DNA from: Stigmatella ashevillena
Lineage (GTDB): Bacteria; Myxococcota; Myxococcia; Myxococcales; Myxococcaceae
Length of the DNA: 64,000 nucleotides
Assembly (NCBI RefSeq): GCF_028368975.1
Contig: NZ_JAQNDM010000002.1
Coordinates: forward strand, 2,304,007 to 2,368,006
Reading direction: 5' to 3'
This document shows positions 27,475 through 36,092 of this stretch, piece by piece. The position numbers and the translations under genes are program-made. The notes under the pieces are model-generated. The model was not told the DNA's origin. It saw nothing but the letters and a program-made list of their open reading frames with translations, and did not search any database. Within the stretch, counting starts at the first letter, position 1. Each line of letters starts with the position of its first letter.

Positions 27475-27620
27475 CGCCATGTTGCATCTATGTCGCGTGA
27501 GAGTGCGGAACGGGTTGGAACGGGGCGGGACGGCAAGGGACGCGGCGGGATATCGAATCCAAGTCGTTCCGGGCGGTTACGAGGCAAGGGCGCGATACCG
27601 CTGGGAGTTTCGCACCGCCC
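27475..27620. repeat. 146-bp direct repeat, copy B
   Basis: Partner of the repeat at 26845-26990, same orientation. Here the repeat ends exactly where a tRNA- or tmRNA-like 3' end begins (27621). The space from the EIIB stop (27337) to the repeat shows no gene. Confidence 0.85.
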
Positions 27621-27648
27621 GGCGCGGGTTCGATTCCCGCCGCTTCCA
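27621..27648 (+). other. tRNA/tmRNA-like 3' end (T-arm plus acceptor strand); possible attachment site
   Basis: gcggg-ttcgatt-cccgc forms a perfect T-arm (27624-27640) with the standard TTCGATT loop, followed by seven bases cgcttcc and A, as in the 3' acceptor strand of a tRNA or tmRNA. No matching anticodon arm, D-arm or 5' acceptor strand is visible upstream, so no whole RNA gene is present. Integrating elements commonly leave just such 3' fragments as attachment sites. The exact parent RNA cannot be named. Confidence 0.5.
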
Positions 27649-27685
27649 AGTAGAGCAACCCGCCGCTTTCAAGGCGCCACTCTCT

Positions 27686-27700
27686 GAGAATCGGATTCTC
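27686..27700. promoter_or_regulatory. Perfect palindrome upstream of the DUF4265-fusion gene
   Basis: gagaatcggattctc is a perfect 15-base palindrome with a single central base, 70 bases before the ATG at 27771. It could be an operator for a dimeric repressor or part of a promoter. No other copy was noticed nearby. Confidence 0.35.
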
Positions 27701-27770
27701 TGCACCTGCACACCACAGGCGGGCCTCGGCACGCTGGAGGACCGATGGGGATATCGACGAGACTGCACCC

Positions 27771-28463
27771 ATGAAGCTTCTCTGCCTTTTTCTCTCAGCC
27801 CTCGTAGCCTCTATTCCAGCAGGGGTAGGCCCTCCTGTATCAACTCCCATCGAACCAGCAGCTTCGTCTGCCGAGGCTCCTGGGTCTGTCAGGCAGCAAG
27901 CCGTCGCTGGTGGGGCCAGAGCGGGAAAGGCCTTCACGAAGAAACAGAAGCAAGTCACCAAGGAGAAGAATGCACAGAAGAACGACGGCACGACTCGCTG
28001 CGAGAACTGCGATACCGAGACCGTTCCGGGCAAAATCAAGGTCGTCGTCAAGTTGGAGAAGGACGAGGACGATTACCCACCTGCGAACTACGAGGGCTTG
28101 TGGGCCCGCCCTCTGGGAGAGGGGCTATTCCAAGTCGACAACATCCCCTTCTTCGCGAAGGGAATTGCATATGGAGACATCGTTTCGGCTGTGACCGAGC
28201 TACAGGAGCTCCGGTTTCGAGAGGTCGTGCGTCCCTCGGGCCACGGCACACTGCGCCTCATCATTTATGACCAGAAGGAGGTCTCCACCGTCAGCGCGCT
28301 CCTGGAGAAGATGGGGTGTGCGGTCGAGAGGAGCCACATTCCGGGTCTCATCTCCGTGGATGTCCCGCCCGCTGTTTCTCTGGCTGTGTTGAAGCCAATC
28401 CTGGATGAAGGTGAGACACAGGAGCGCTGGGGCTACGAGGAGGCGTGTCTTCCCTCGACATGA
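27771..28463 (+). CDS. Exported protein: nuclease-toxin-like N-terminus fused to a DUF4265 domain
   Basis: 230 residues with a signal peptide (MKLLCLFLSALVASIPAG). Residues 48-88 (RAGKAFTKKQKQVTKEKNAQ, then CENCDTETVPGK) look like the beginning of the HNH-type nuclease domains of polymorphic toxins, with the first CxxC but not the later His-Asn-His core. From about residue 90 the sequence changes to DUF4265: EGLWARPLGEGLFQVDNIPF, GHGTLRLIIYD, IPGLISVDVPP and an RWGYEEACL end. DUF4265 proteins often sit beside such toxins and may be immunity proteins. I infer a deletion that joined a toxin's 5' part to the following immunity gene. A genuine exported immunity protein is an alternative. Confidence 0.65.
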   Translation: MKLLCLFLSALVASIPAGVGPPVSTPIEPAASSAEAPGSVRQQAVAGGARAGKAFTKKQKQVTKEKNAQKNDGTTRCENCDTETVPGKIKVVVKLEKDEDDYPPANYEGLWARPLGEGLFQVDNIPFFAKGIAYGDIVSAVTELQELRFREVVRPSGHGTLRLIIYDQKEVSTVSALLEKMGCAVERSHIPGLISVDVPPAVSLAVLKPILDEGETQERWGYEEACLPST

Positions 28464-28660
28464 AGGTAGATCTTACCCGACGACGAAGTCTGACCGGTGA
28501 CAGTCTATTCCTCCACGAGCCCGGTTGGTGTATAACGTGCCATTCGACCTGCCCCGGCGGCAGGCATAAGCGCCTTGAGCGACGGTCAGGCTGGCCAATC
28601 GCTGGCGGCGCACACAAGCACGGTGGCTGCACCGGCGCGCAACAACATGGAGGGAATGTC

Positions 28661-29839
28661 ATGCGAAGGATCATGAACGAGGTGATCAGGCGAATGGGGA
28701 TTCAGCGCGGTTTCGCCCGCGCACTCGGCCGTGTGACGAGGCTGGCGGCGGGGCTGATGCTGATCGGCATGACGGGCACCGCCGCGCAGGCGGAAACGCT
28801 GCTCACCACCTATGCCAAATATCCGCGCATCCGCCTGTTGCCGAGCGGTGAGCTGATCGCGTCGGTCCTCGCGTTCGACGGCAGGGTCGAGAAGGTGAAG
28901 ATCTTCTCTAGCACCAACAACGGCGCTTCTTTCACCCATGTCGGCACGATCAACGACGCGAATTTCACCGCGCTCGGATCGAGCAGCCCCAGCCTGTTCT
29001 ACGTGCCGCAGCAGGTGGGCGCCGCGCTGCCGGAGGGGACGCTGATCCTGGGGATCGTGGTCGACAAGACGGAATGCCCTTCATGTCGCGCCAGGATCAA
29101 TATCTACAAGAGCACCGACACGGGCCGGAGCTGGACCTTCCTGAGCGAAGCGGTTCGCTCCGCCACCTCCGGTGGCCTGTGGGAGCCCGATTTCTCGATG
29201 GCCGAAGACGGGTCCATCGTGATGCATTACGCAGACGAGAGCAGCCCCTGCTGCGACCAGAAGCTGGTGCGGCGGCGCACCTATAATGGCGTCGACTGGG
29301 TGGGCCACAGCAATACGGTCGCCCTCGGCACATCGCCCAAGGATTATCGGCGGCCCGGCATGCCGGTGGTGTCGAAGCTGAACAACGGCAACTACCTCCT
29401 GACCTACGAGATCTGCGGCGCGGGTCACAACTGCGACCATTACTACAAGATCTCTGCCGACGGCTGGAACTATGGCGCGACCGACACCGAAGGCACACGG
29501 ATGCAGGATGCGCTCGGGCGCTATTTCACCAACACGCCCGTGAACAAGGTGCTGCCGGGGGGAGCACTCCTGTGGGTCGGACAGTATCTTCGGGTGCAGA
29601 ATGGCAACGCCTCCAACAATAACGGGCTGACCATCTTCAAGAGCGCGAACGGCAATCCCAACGGGCCCTGGACGGAAATTCCGGCGCCGGTCACGCTGCC
29701 CAATCCCGTCACCGACGGTTGCGAGGGCTTCACGCCGGGGCTGCAATGGGTGAATGGCGGCGCCACCCTGGTGCAGCTGCAAACCCGCGCCGAGAACGGC
29801 ACCTGCAACGTCTATTTCGGCACCGGCCCCACCCACTGA
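28661..29839 (+). CDS. Exported BNR/Asp-box (sialidase-like) beta-propeller protein
   Basis: 392 residues from ATG 28661, six bases after GGAGGG. The signal peptide ends in TAAQAETLL. Asp-box repeats are visible (FSSTNNGASFTHVG and KSTDTGRSWTFLSE), typical of six-bladed sialidase-like propellers, along with YDRPGM-like DYRRPGMPVVSKLNNGNYLL. The arginine triad of true sialidases cannot be confirmed by eye, so the substrate is open. Related proteins include polysaccharide-binding or -cleaving enzymes. Codon use (TAT, CTG, GGC; gcgcaggcggaaacg) and the tcgacctgccccggcgg leader look like sphingomonads, not the host, so transfer is likely. The 197-base leader has a tgtataac box that could be a -10. 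Confidence 0.75.
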   Translation: MRRIMNEVIRRMGIQRGFARALGRVTRLAAGLMLIGMTGTAAQAETLLTTYAKYPRIRLLPSGELIASVLAFDGRVEKVKIFSSTNNGASFTHVGTINDANFTALGSSSPSLFYVPQQVGAALPEGTLILGIVVDKTECPSCRARINIYKSTDTGRSWTFLSEAVRSATSGGLWEPDFSMAEDGSIVMHYADESSPCCDQKLVRRRTYNGVDWVGHSNTVALGTSPKDYRRPGMPVVSKLNNGNYLLTYEICGAGHNCDHYYKISADGWNYGATDTEGTRMQDALGRYFTNTPVNKVLPGGALLWVGQYLRVQNGNASNNNGLTIFKSANGNPNGPWTEIPAPVTLPNPVTDGCEGFTPGLQWVNGGATLVQLQTRAENGTCNVYFGTGPTH

Positions 29840-30029
29840 GGGCGCTCACCACCGGTGAATCGGCATCGGCAGGCAATGGGAACAGGGCGGGAGGCCGGGA
29901 CAACGGCTTCGGCTTCGCCATCATCGGTGGAGGAGCCCCGAGCGAGACACCACCTCGTGCTTCTTTTTAAAACCTGGTAAATTAGGACAGTCAGGAATTC
30001 TATTCTTCCGGCCCGTCCCCCCAGAAGGA

Positions 30030-30833
30030 AGCACGCATGCCCCTCACTTCGAGCACCCGGCGCCTTTCGCCCATTCCCGTTATGTCAGCATCGACGGTGG
30101 CGCCGAAGCCAGCTACCCCGGTGCCACCGGGACAATCAACCTGACGCCCACCGCGTTGGCCTCGGGACGCCACACCCTGCGGGTCGCCGCCCGGGAGCAG
30201 GATCTCATTCAGTTCCAGGGGTTGGTGCTCGACAGCGGCGCGAGCACCCTGGCGCCCGTCCCCCGCGCGAAGCGGCTCGAGTTCATCGGAGACTCCATCA
30301 CCGCGGGGTGCTGCGCATTGAGCCAGGGCGCGTTGAGTGATTACGCCTGGCTGGTGGGCGAGTTTCTCAACGCGGACCACACCCGCGTCGCCTATTCCGG
30401 CATCTGCTTGCAGGATGGCTCCGTCTGTTCCAAGGACATCGGGATGAGCCGGCAATACTTCAAACTCCAGACGGTGGAATACCCGTCCTCTCCCGACTGG
30501 AACTTCAGCCAGTACCAGCCCGACGCGGTGGTGATCAATCTCGGCACCAATGACCAGCACTTCGGGGTCTCCGATGCCGCGTTCCAGAGCACCTACACCT
30601 CGTTCCTCCAGAACGTCCGGGCCCGCAATCCCAATGCCTTCATCTTCGTGCTGCGCACCTTTGGTGGCTTCAAGGCCGCGCCCACCCAGGCGGCGGTGAG
30701 CGCCCGGGTCGCCGCGGGGGATAAGAAGCTGTACTACGTGGACACGGAGGGCTGGGTGACGGTAGGCACCTCGGATTACTCCGACACGGTGCACCCCTCC
30801 AACAGTGGCCACCTGAAGATCGCCCGCTTCCTA
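30030..30833 (+). pseudogene. GDSL/SGNH carbohydrate esterase, N-terminal half, split by IS1182
   Basis: The open frame carries a beta-sandwich N-terminal part (YVSIDGGAEASYPGATGTIN) and then a full SGNH catalytic domain: FIGDSITAGC (nucleophile Ser), INLGTNDQHF, and SDTVHPSNSGH with the Asp/His pair. It resembles CE2-type acetyl esterases that remove acetyl groups from xylan and similar polymers. No start codon or signal peptide is found, so the 5' end is lost, apparently where foreign sequence ends. At KIARFL the frame enters IS1182 and runs into 34 meaningless residues. The C-terminal half resumes at 32584. Confidence 0.8.
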
Positions 30834-32587
30834 GGACACGGATCGGTTTCCAGCCCCAGTAAATTCGAGCATTTAGCGAGAGGATCGACAAGAGCCCTCA
30901 GATTTGATCAGGTGGCCACCCTACTTGGCAAGTAACATCCGAGAGAGGTGACCATGGGGATCATGCGGTGGAGGCCGCCGGAGCCATTGAGCGAGCAAGA
31001 AGAGCAGTTCGTGAAGAGGATGGGGAGGAAGGGAAAGCTGTTTGCGTTCCTGCGCCAACATCGCCACGAGCTGTTGGATGAAGCCTTTCAGGAAGAACTG
31101 GAAGGGATGTACCGAGACACGGGAGCGGGAAAGACGCCAGTGCCGCCAGGACTGATGGCGATGGCGACACTGTTGCAAGGCTACCTGGGAGCCTCGGACG
31201 CAACGATGGTGGAACTGACAGTGTTCGACCTGCGAGTGCAGATGGTGCTGGATTGCCTGGGACAAACAGAGCCTGCCTTCAGCCAGGGAGCCTTCTACGA
31301 CTTTCGGCATCGTCTGATTCGAGAGCAGATGGACCAGAGGCTGTTGGAAAAGACGGTGGAGGTGGCGCGCCAGCGGATGAGGTGGGAGGCGCGCCAGACC
31401 AAGAGCCTGCTGAAAGTGGCCATCGACTCGAAGCCGTTGGAGGGAGCGGGGCGAGTGGAGGACACGATCAACCTGTTGGGCCATGCGGCGCGCAAGGTGG
31501 TGATGTGTGTGGCCAAGCACTTGGAAATTTCAATGAGTTTGGTGTGCCAAGAGGCAGGCATCCCCGTGTTGCTGGAATCGAGCGTGAAGAAGGGGCTGGA
31601 TGTGGACTGGAACGAGCGTGAGCAAAAAGCCCGAGCGCTCCAGAAGTTGTACAAGCAGGTAGAGTCCTTGAAGAAGTGGCTGAAAAAGAACCTACCTGAG
31701 TACGTGACGCAGGCCCCGTTATCCGAGCACCTGAAGACGCTGGAGCAGGTGAGCCGCCAGAATCTGGAGCCCGACCCCAACGGAGGAGGAGTGCGAATCC
31801 GCCGGGGAGTGGCCGAAGACAGGCGAGTGTCCATTGAAGATGGGCAAATGCGCCACGGCCGCAAGAGTCAGAGCAAGCGTTTCAACGGCTACAAGCAGCA
31901 CATCGCCACGGAGTTGGAGGGGGACCTCATCCTTGCGTGTGAAGTGACGCCCGCGAATCGTCCCGAGCAGGAGGCAGCGCAAGCGCTCCAGAAGGACATC
32001 GAGCGGCAGGGCTTACAGATTGCAGAATTGTATATAGATAGAGGGTATATCAACAGCCCAGTAGTGGAGGAGGTACAGAAGAAGGGCGGCGAGGTGGTCT
32101 GCAAGGCTTGGGGCAGCCAGAACGGAGAGTTGTTCGCCAAGTCCGCTTTCCATCTGAACATGAGCCGACGGACGGTGACGTGCCCTGCTGGGCAGAGCCA
32201 GTCCTTCACATTGGGCAGCGTGGTGGAGTTTGAGGCACAGAAGTGCGCGAGCTGTCCGCTTCGAGAGAAGTGCACAAGCGCTGCCCCTGGCAAAGGCAGG
32301 ACGGTGTCCATCGCTGAGAACGAGTCTCTTCAGCACCAGTTGCGCAAGCTGACGAAGAGCCCTGCTGGGCGAGCGCGCTTGCGCCAGCGCGTCAGCGTTG
32401 AACACCGATTGGCTCATCTGTCGCGAAGGCAGGGGCATCGCGCTCGGTATCGAGGTATTCGCAAGAACGTCTTTGATTTGCGTCGCGCTGCCGCCCTTCA
32501 GAACATCGAGTCATGGCAACGCCAATCAGCACCTGCTCAGCAGCATGGGGAACCGATGACGGGCTCATAAACCGGTCGGTGTTCTAG
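30831..32587 (+). mobile_element. Complete IS1182-family insertion sequence with CTAG at both ends
   Basis: 1,757 bases from CTAG at 30831-30834 to CTAG at 32584-32587. Terminal inverted repeats of about 18 bases (ctaggacacggatcggtt and aaccggtcggtgttctag) match at 15 positions. Keeping one CTAG and removing the rest joins the esterase frame perfectly (ttc cta gcg ccc ttc), which shows that CTAG is a 4-base target duplication. The 120-base leader before the transposase is shared with the deleted copy. Confidence 0.93.
30954..32570 (+). CDS. IS1182-family transposase
   Basis: 538 residues from ATG 30954 (AGAGAGG just before; GTG 30948 also possible). The N-terminal region KLFAFLRQHRHELLDEAFQE and the DDE core are intact. 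Likely acidic residues lie in VAIDSKPLEGAGRVEDT and in the ELYIDRGYINSPVVEE region. A zinc-like CPAGQ...CASCPLREKC cluster and the terminal arginine-rich HLSRRQGHRARYRG are present. The length is normal for the family, and no frameshift is seen, so it is probably active and could act on the deleted copy too. Confidence 0.92.
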   Translation: MGIMRWRPPEPLSEQEEQFVKRMGRKGKLFAFLRQHRHELLDEAFQEELEGMYRDTGAGKTPVPPGLMAMATLLQGYLGASDATMVELTVFDLRVQMVLDCLGQTEPAFSQGAFYDFRHRLIREQMDQRLLEKTVEVARQRMRWEARQTKSLLKVAIDSKPLEGAGRVEDTINLLGHAARKVVMCVAKHLEISMSLVCQEAGIPVLLESSVKKGLDVDWNEREQKARALQKLYKQVESLKKWLKKNLPEYVTQAPLSEHLKTLEQVSRQNLEPDPNGGGVRIRRGVAEDRRVSIEDGQMRHGRKSQSKRFNGYKQHIATELEGDLILACEVTPANRPEQEAAQALQKDIERQGLQIAELYIDRGYINSPVVEEVQKKGGEVVCKAWGSQNGELFAKSAFHLNMSRRTVTCPAGQSQSFTLGSVVEFEAQKCASCPLREKCTSAAPGKGRTVSIAENESLQHQLRKLTKSPAGRARLRQRVSVEHRLAHLSRRQGHRARYRGIRKNVFDLRRAAALQNIESWQRQSAPAQQHGEPMTGS

Positions 32588-33525
32588 CGCCCTTCATTTC
32601 CAAGACCGCTCGCTGGGAGAGCCCCTTCGCGGATGACTTCAATGATGGCAACGCCACGGGCTGGCAGGCCTATGGAGGAGCCTGGTCCGTCGTCAATGGA
32701 CAGCTCGCCGTCGGGGCCGATGCGGGCGCCAAGGCTCTCGCGTCCGGCTCCCTGTTCTCCAACTTCACGTACGACGCCGACATCACTCCCGGCCCGTCCG
32801 GCAACCCCGGGCTGCTGTTCCGCGCCAGCCGTCCGACCACGGGGGTGGATTCCTATCAGGGCTACTACGTGGGCATCGATGGCAACCAGGTGCTCCTGGG
32901 CAAGGCCCACAGTGGCGCGTGGACGCAGCTCGCGGTCGCGGCCCTTCCGTCCATGACGGGCACGTCCCGGCACCTGCGCGTCGTAGCCGTGGGCTCCTTG
33001 CTCGAGGTCTATGTCGACGACCTCGCGACCCCCAAGCTCTCGGTGACGGATGGCTCCTATGTGTCCGGTGCCATCGGCGTCCGGACCTACCAGTCCCAGG
33101 CGAGGTTCGACAACCTGTCGGTCCGCGCCTTCTCCCGCTTCGAGTCCCTGATCCAGGGCTCCTTCATACGGCATCGTAAAGCGCGGGGACGCATCGATCA
33201 CAGCCTCCTCACGGCAGAGGACGCGGAGTGGAGGGTCCTCCCCGGACTGGCGAACGCCTCGGCCTTGTCGCTGGAGTCCACCAACTTCCCGGGCTACTTC
33301 CTGCGGCATCGCAACGGCGAGGTGTGGCTGGACCTCGATGATGGCTCCAGCCTGTTCAAGGCGGATGCGACCTGGTGGAGACGGGCGGGACAGGCCAACA
33401 GCGCGCTCATCTCCTTCGAGTCCTTCAACTTCCCGGGCTACTTCCTGCGTCACCGCGATGGTCTGCTCTACCTGAATGGGCTTTCCACGAGCACGGATCG
33501 GAGCGACGCGACCTTCCGTGAGTGA
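32584..33525 (+). pseudogene. GDSL esterase gene, C-terminal half: concanavalin-like and AbfB domains
   Basis: The frame resumes LAPFISKTARWESPFADDFN at the far CTAG of the element. Residues then form a domain like the DUF1080/LamG beta-sandwich (DDFNDGNATGWQAYGGAWSV to RFDNLSVRAF). A complete AbfB (CBM42, arabinofuran-binding) domain follows: SFIRHRKARGRIDHS, ESTNFPGYFLRHRNGEVW and FNFPGYFLRHRDG. Together with the N-terminal half this was a multi-domain enzyme for acetylated plant or microbial polysaccharide. With no start of its own this half should not be made. Confidence 0.85.
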
Positions 33526-33599
33526 ATGGGCTTCCATCACATACCGACGGGCGGACACACGGGGGTAAGGAGCCGCGCAGAAATAAAGTTTCAGTTTGG

Positions 33600-33840
33600 C
33601 CGAAGGGTGTAGTTCCACTCGCCGTGGACGTTGGAGCGCTCGAGGTGGAAGGCTGCCATCTGCTCGCGGCGGCTCGCAAGCTGGCGGTCCTCATGCACCG
33701 CCTGTGGGTGGCCGAGAGGAGTACGAACCTGTCGGCTACAAACCCAAGCGTGCCGCAGCATCGCAGGCTGGCAGAAAGGCCTTTGAGAAGGGACGAAGAG
33801 CGACTGCGGCGCTGAGCAGGCACCGAGCGCCTGATTCGAG
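33600..33840 (+). pseudogene. IS110-family transposase fragment, frameshifted
   Basis: Two overlapping frames give the C-terminal end of an IS110 transposase: [16 protein letters not shown] in one frame and then [20 protein letters not shown] in another, with the shift near 33712. Intact family members read ...VAVARKLAVLLHRLW...YEPL in one frame. The rest of the element is missing. From 33841 to 34185 I see no gene or repeat I can name; GC content stays high. Confidence 0.6.
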
Positions 33841-34185
33841 AAACCACGAACCGCCCCGTTCGGGCGACTGCGCGAGTGGACTGGAGCTTCCAATTGCCAT
33901 GCAGGGCCCGGACTTGACTTTGAGCGGCCTCCTCATGGAAGTCCAAACGGGGTGTGCGCTCCTTTCTCGGCTCCTCCACCGTCGCGGCCAAGGCGGGGCT
34001 CTCCTCCGTAAGCCCCGGCTCCGCCCCTGCTTGAGGGAACAGGACAGCTCGCTCCCGCGCTGGCGCAACCATGTTCGTGAACGTCGTTGCGTCGAGCTTG
34101 GACCATGGCTTTTGCCCGCAGGGTGGACGGCGAGACTGCGATGAGCAGTCGACATTCTCGCGATCGCGCCGTCCCCTGGTATCCG

Positions 34186-34833
34186 TTAGCTTTTCGGCAC
34201 GGGCGTATTGAGCAGCTGCTGCTCCCACAGGAATGCGATGCCGCTACCCGCCATATGGTCCTTGAGCACTTCGACGAAGCCGGCAGCGTGCTCTGTCCGC
34301 GCGTGGTCGCGGTGCCATTCAGACGCAAGTGCCAGCCAGGTCATCACGTTCGCGCCGGCCGCGATCATGCGCTGGATGGCCACCTGATGAGCCTCTACCG
34401 AAACCGCTCCGCACGCATCGGTGATGACAGTCACATCCCAGCCTTCGCCGAGGGCATGGATCACCGGCATTGCGACACAGATCTCCGTATACAAGCCTGC
34501 GATGATCAGTTGCTTGCGGCCCGTCGCCTTCACCGCATCGACCACCTTCTTGTCCTGCCAGGTGTTGAGCAAGGTCCTGTCGATCACCTCCTGACCCGGG
34601 AAGACGTTGGTGATCTGCGGGAAGATAAGACCGCCGCGTTCGGCGATGACGCTGGTCAGAATGGTCGGGACGCCGAAGACCTTGGCGACCTTTGCCAAAG
34701 CTGCCGCATTATTGACCGCCATGTGCGGGTCGTGGCTGTTCAGGTTCGTGAGCTGGAAAGGCTGGTGGTCGATCAGAACGAGGACCGAATCTTCGGGACG
34801 AAGAAGCGACGCAAGGCCATTACGAAAGGTCAT
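34186..34833 (-). CDS. Isochorismatase-like cysteine hydrolase (YcaC type)
   Basis: 215 residues from ATG 34833, behind AGAGGA; the longer frame from 34887 has no ribosome site. The fold's marks are SVLVLIDHQPFQLTNL (catalytic Asp), a lysine in NTWQDKKVVDAVK, and GLYTEICVAMPVIHALGEGW with the nucleophilic cysteine. YcaC-type hydrolases act on unknown C-N bonds and often sit opposite a LysR regulator, as here. GC and codon use are lower than in the host genes and suggest transfer from a proteobacterium. Regulation by the divergent LysR protein is inferred from layout. Confidence 0.9.
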   Translation of the reverse strand: MTFRNGLASLLRPEDSVLVLIDHQPFQLTNLNSHDPHMAVNNAAALAKVAKVFGVPTILTSVIAERGGLIFPQITNVFPGQEVIDRTLLNTWQDKKVVDAVKATGRKQLIIAGLYTEICVAMPVIHALGEGWDVTVITDACGAVSVEAHQVAIQRMIAAGANVMTWLALASEWHRDHARTEHAAGFVEVLKDHMAGSGIAFLWEQQLLNTPVPKS

Positions 34834-34982
34834 GAATACATCCTCTGCTGCCGTTGTAAGTGAGGTGGGTCGGGGGACATGCGCCAACGGCGACGTTGCC
34901 TGAGGGGGTTATTGCCGTTCCTATCCGTGATGCGATAGTGCCCCTTCCTGCTAAGCTGTGTCGCGGAACGGGGAACGCCGAA
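34834..34982. promoter_or_regulatory. Divergent LysR/hydrolase control region
   Basis: 149 bases separate the two starts. It includes tgcgatagtgcccc and other T-N11-A candidates of LysR boxes, but none stands out. Location is the main evidence. Confidence 0.4.
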
Positions 34983-35876
34983 TTGGATATCGAAGAGCTC
35001 AGGACATTCGTGGAAGTGGCCGATGCAGGAGGCGTGTCGTCCGCCGCTCGACGGCTTGGCGTCTCCAAGTCAATCGTCAGCCGTCAGCTTGCCCGGCTCG
35101 AAGCGGAACTCGGCGTGCAGTTGCTCGCGCGCACCACGCGCGGCGCTGCACTCACGGAAGCCGGCGTCACGTTTCGCGATCATGCGGCGCGCGCCTGCGC
35201 CGAGATCGACGCAGCCCGAGAATTGATCCAGCCCGACGGTGAGCTTCGCGGGCGACTGCGCATTGCCGTGCCGCTGACCTTCGGGCCAACGCACCTGGCT
35301 CCGGTGCTTGCGGACATGGCGCGACGCCATCCGCAGCTCCACATCCACGCCTCCTATAACGATCGCTTCGTGGATCTCGTCGCGGAGGGGTTCGATTGCG
35401 CGATCCGGATTGGCTATCTGCAGGATTCAAACCTGATCGCGCGGCATGTTGGGCCCATCTATGGGAGACTTGTGGCGAGCCCCGATTACATCAAGGCGCA
35501 TGGGTCTCCGGAGACGCCAGATGAACTCGTCGTCCATCAGGTGCTGATGCAGGGCACCGAACCCTGGCATTTCACAGATGGTGACAAGATCATCACGATC
35601 CGTCCGCAGGGACGCTTCAAAGCCGATAACGGTACGGCGCTGATGGCAGCGGCTTTGGCAGGGCTCGGCATCGCCTGGCTTCCGGAGGGCATCACCCAAG
35701 ACCATGTCGCTTCCGGTGCGCTCGTTCCGGTCATGACACGTTATCCGCCGCCGCTGGCAGGCATCTATGTCGTTCGGCCGCCAAGTCCGCATCCGGCGCG
35801 AAAGGTGAGGGTGCTCACCGACATGCTGATCGCGTGTTTTGGAAAGGCCCCGAACCCGGTGAGCGTCGACCGCTGA
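34983..35876 (+). CDS. LysR-family transcription regulator
   Basis: 297 residues from TTG 34983, where the conserved N-terminus LDIEELRTFVEVADAGGVSS begins; ggggaacgcc provides a modest ribosome site. A longer frame from 34860 covers the promoter region and is unlikely. The helix-turn-helix is ARRLGVSKSIVSRQLARLEA, followed by a substrate-binding domain with FDCAIRIGYLQDSNLIARHV, as in the LysR group close to AaeR/DmlR-like proteins. It probably controls the divergent hydrolase gene in answer to that enzyme's substrate. Confidence 0.92.
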   Translation: MDIEELRTFVEVADAGGVSSAARRLGVSKSIVSRQLARLEAELGVQLLARTTRGAALTEAGVTFRDHAARACAEIDAARELIQPDGELRGRLRIAVPLTFGPTHLAPVLADMARRHPQLHIHASYNDRFVDLVAEGFDCAIRIGYLQDSNLIARHVGPIYGRLVASPDYIKAHGSPETPDELVVHQVLMQGTEPWHFTDGDKIITIRPQGRFKADNGTALMAAALAGLGIAWLPEGITQDHVASGALVPVMTRYPPPLAGIYVVRPPSPHPARKVRVLTDMLIACFGKAPNPVSVDR

Positions 35877-36092
35877 CGCCTAACCTGTGCGGATCGATAT
35901 TGGAAGCACGCGAAACACCAAAGGTCTGCGCGTCAAGGCACGCCTGGACAAGCGGCAATATCCAACTCCGTGGCCTGTACCTTTAGTTCGCCCGGCTTCG
36001 TGAGCTGGTGCGTCCACTGGCCCCCCAGGGGGCAGAACTATTGTCAGGAACTGACTGCCTACCTCGAGAACTCGATCCCCCGTGCCACACCT
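35877..36092. other. Junction between accessory region and rtc locus
   Basis: 216 bases with no gene. Base composition changes here from lower GC to the high GC of the host rtc genes, so this is a plausible right edge of the accessory region. No repeat matching the left side was found. Confidence 0.4.

Noticed and set aside
27475-27648. Complete tRNA or tmRNA gene
   Set aside because: Only a T-arm and 3' acceptor strand can be paired; no anticodon arm, D-arm or 5' acceptor strand was found.
25303-32587. Composite transposon bounded by the two IS1182 copies
   Set aside because: Each copy has its own CTAG flanks, and the right copy inserted into a continuous gene by itself, so they arrived separately.
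34860-34982. Upstream start of the LysR protein
   Set aside because: The extension has no LysR homology and would cover the divergent promoter region.
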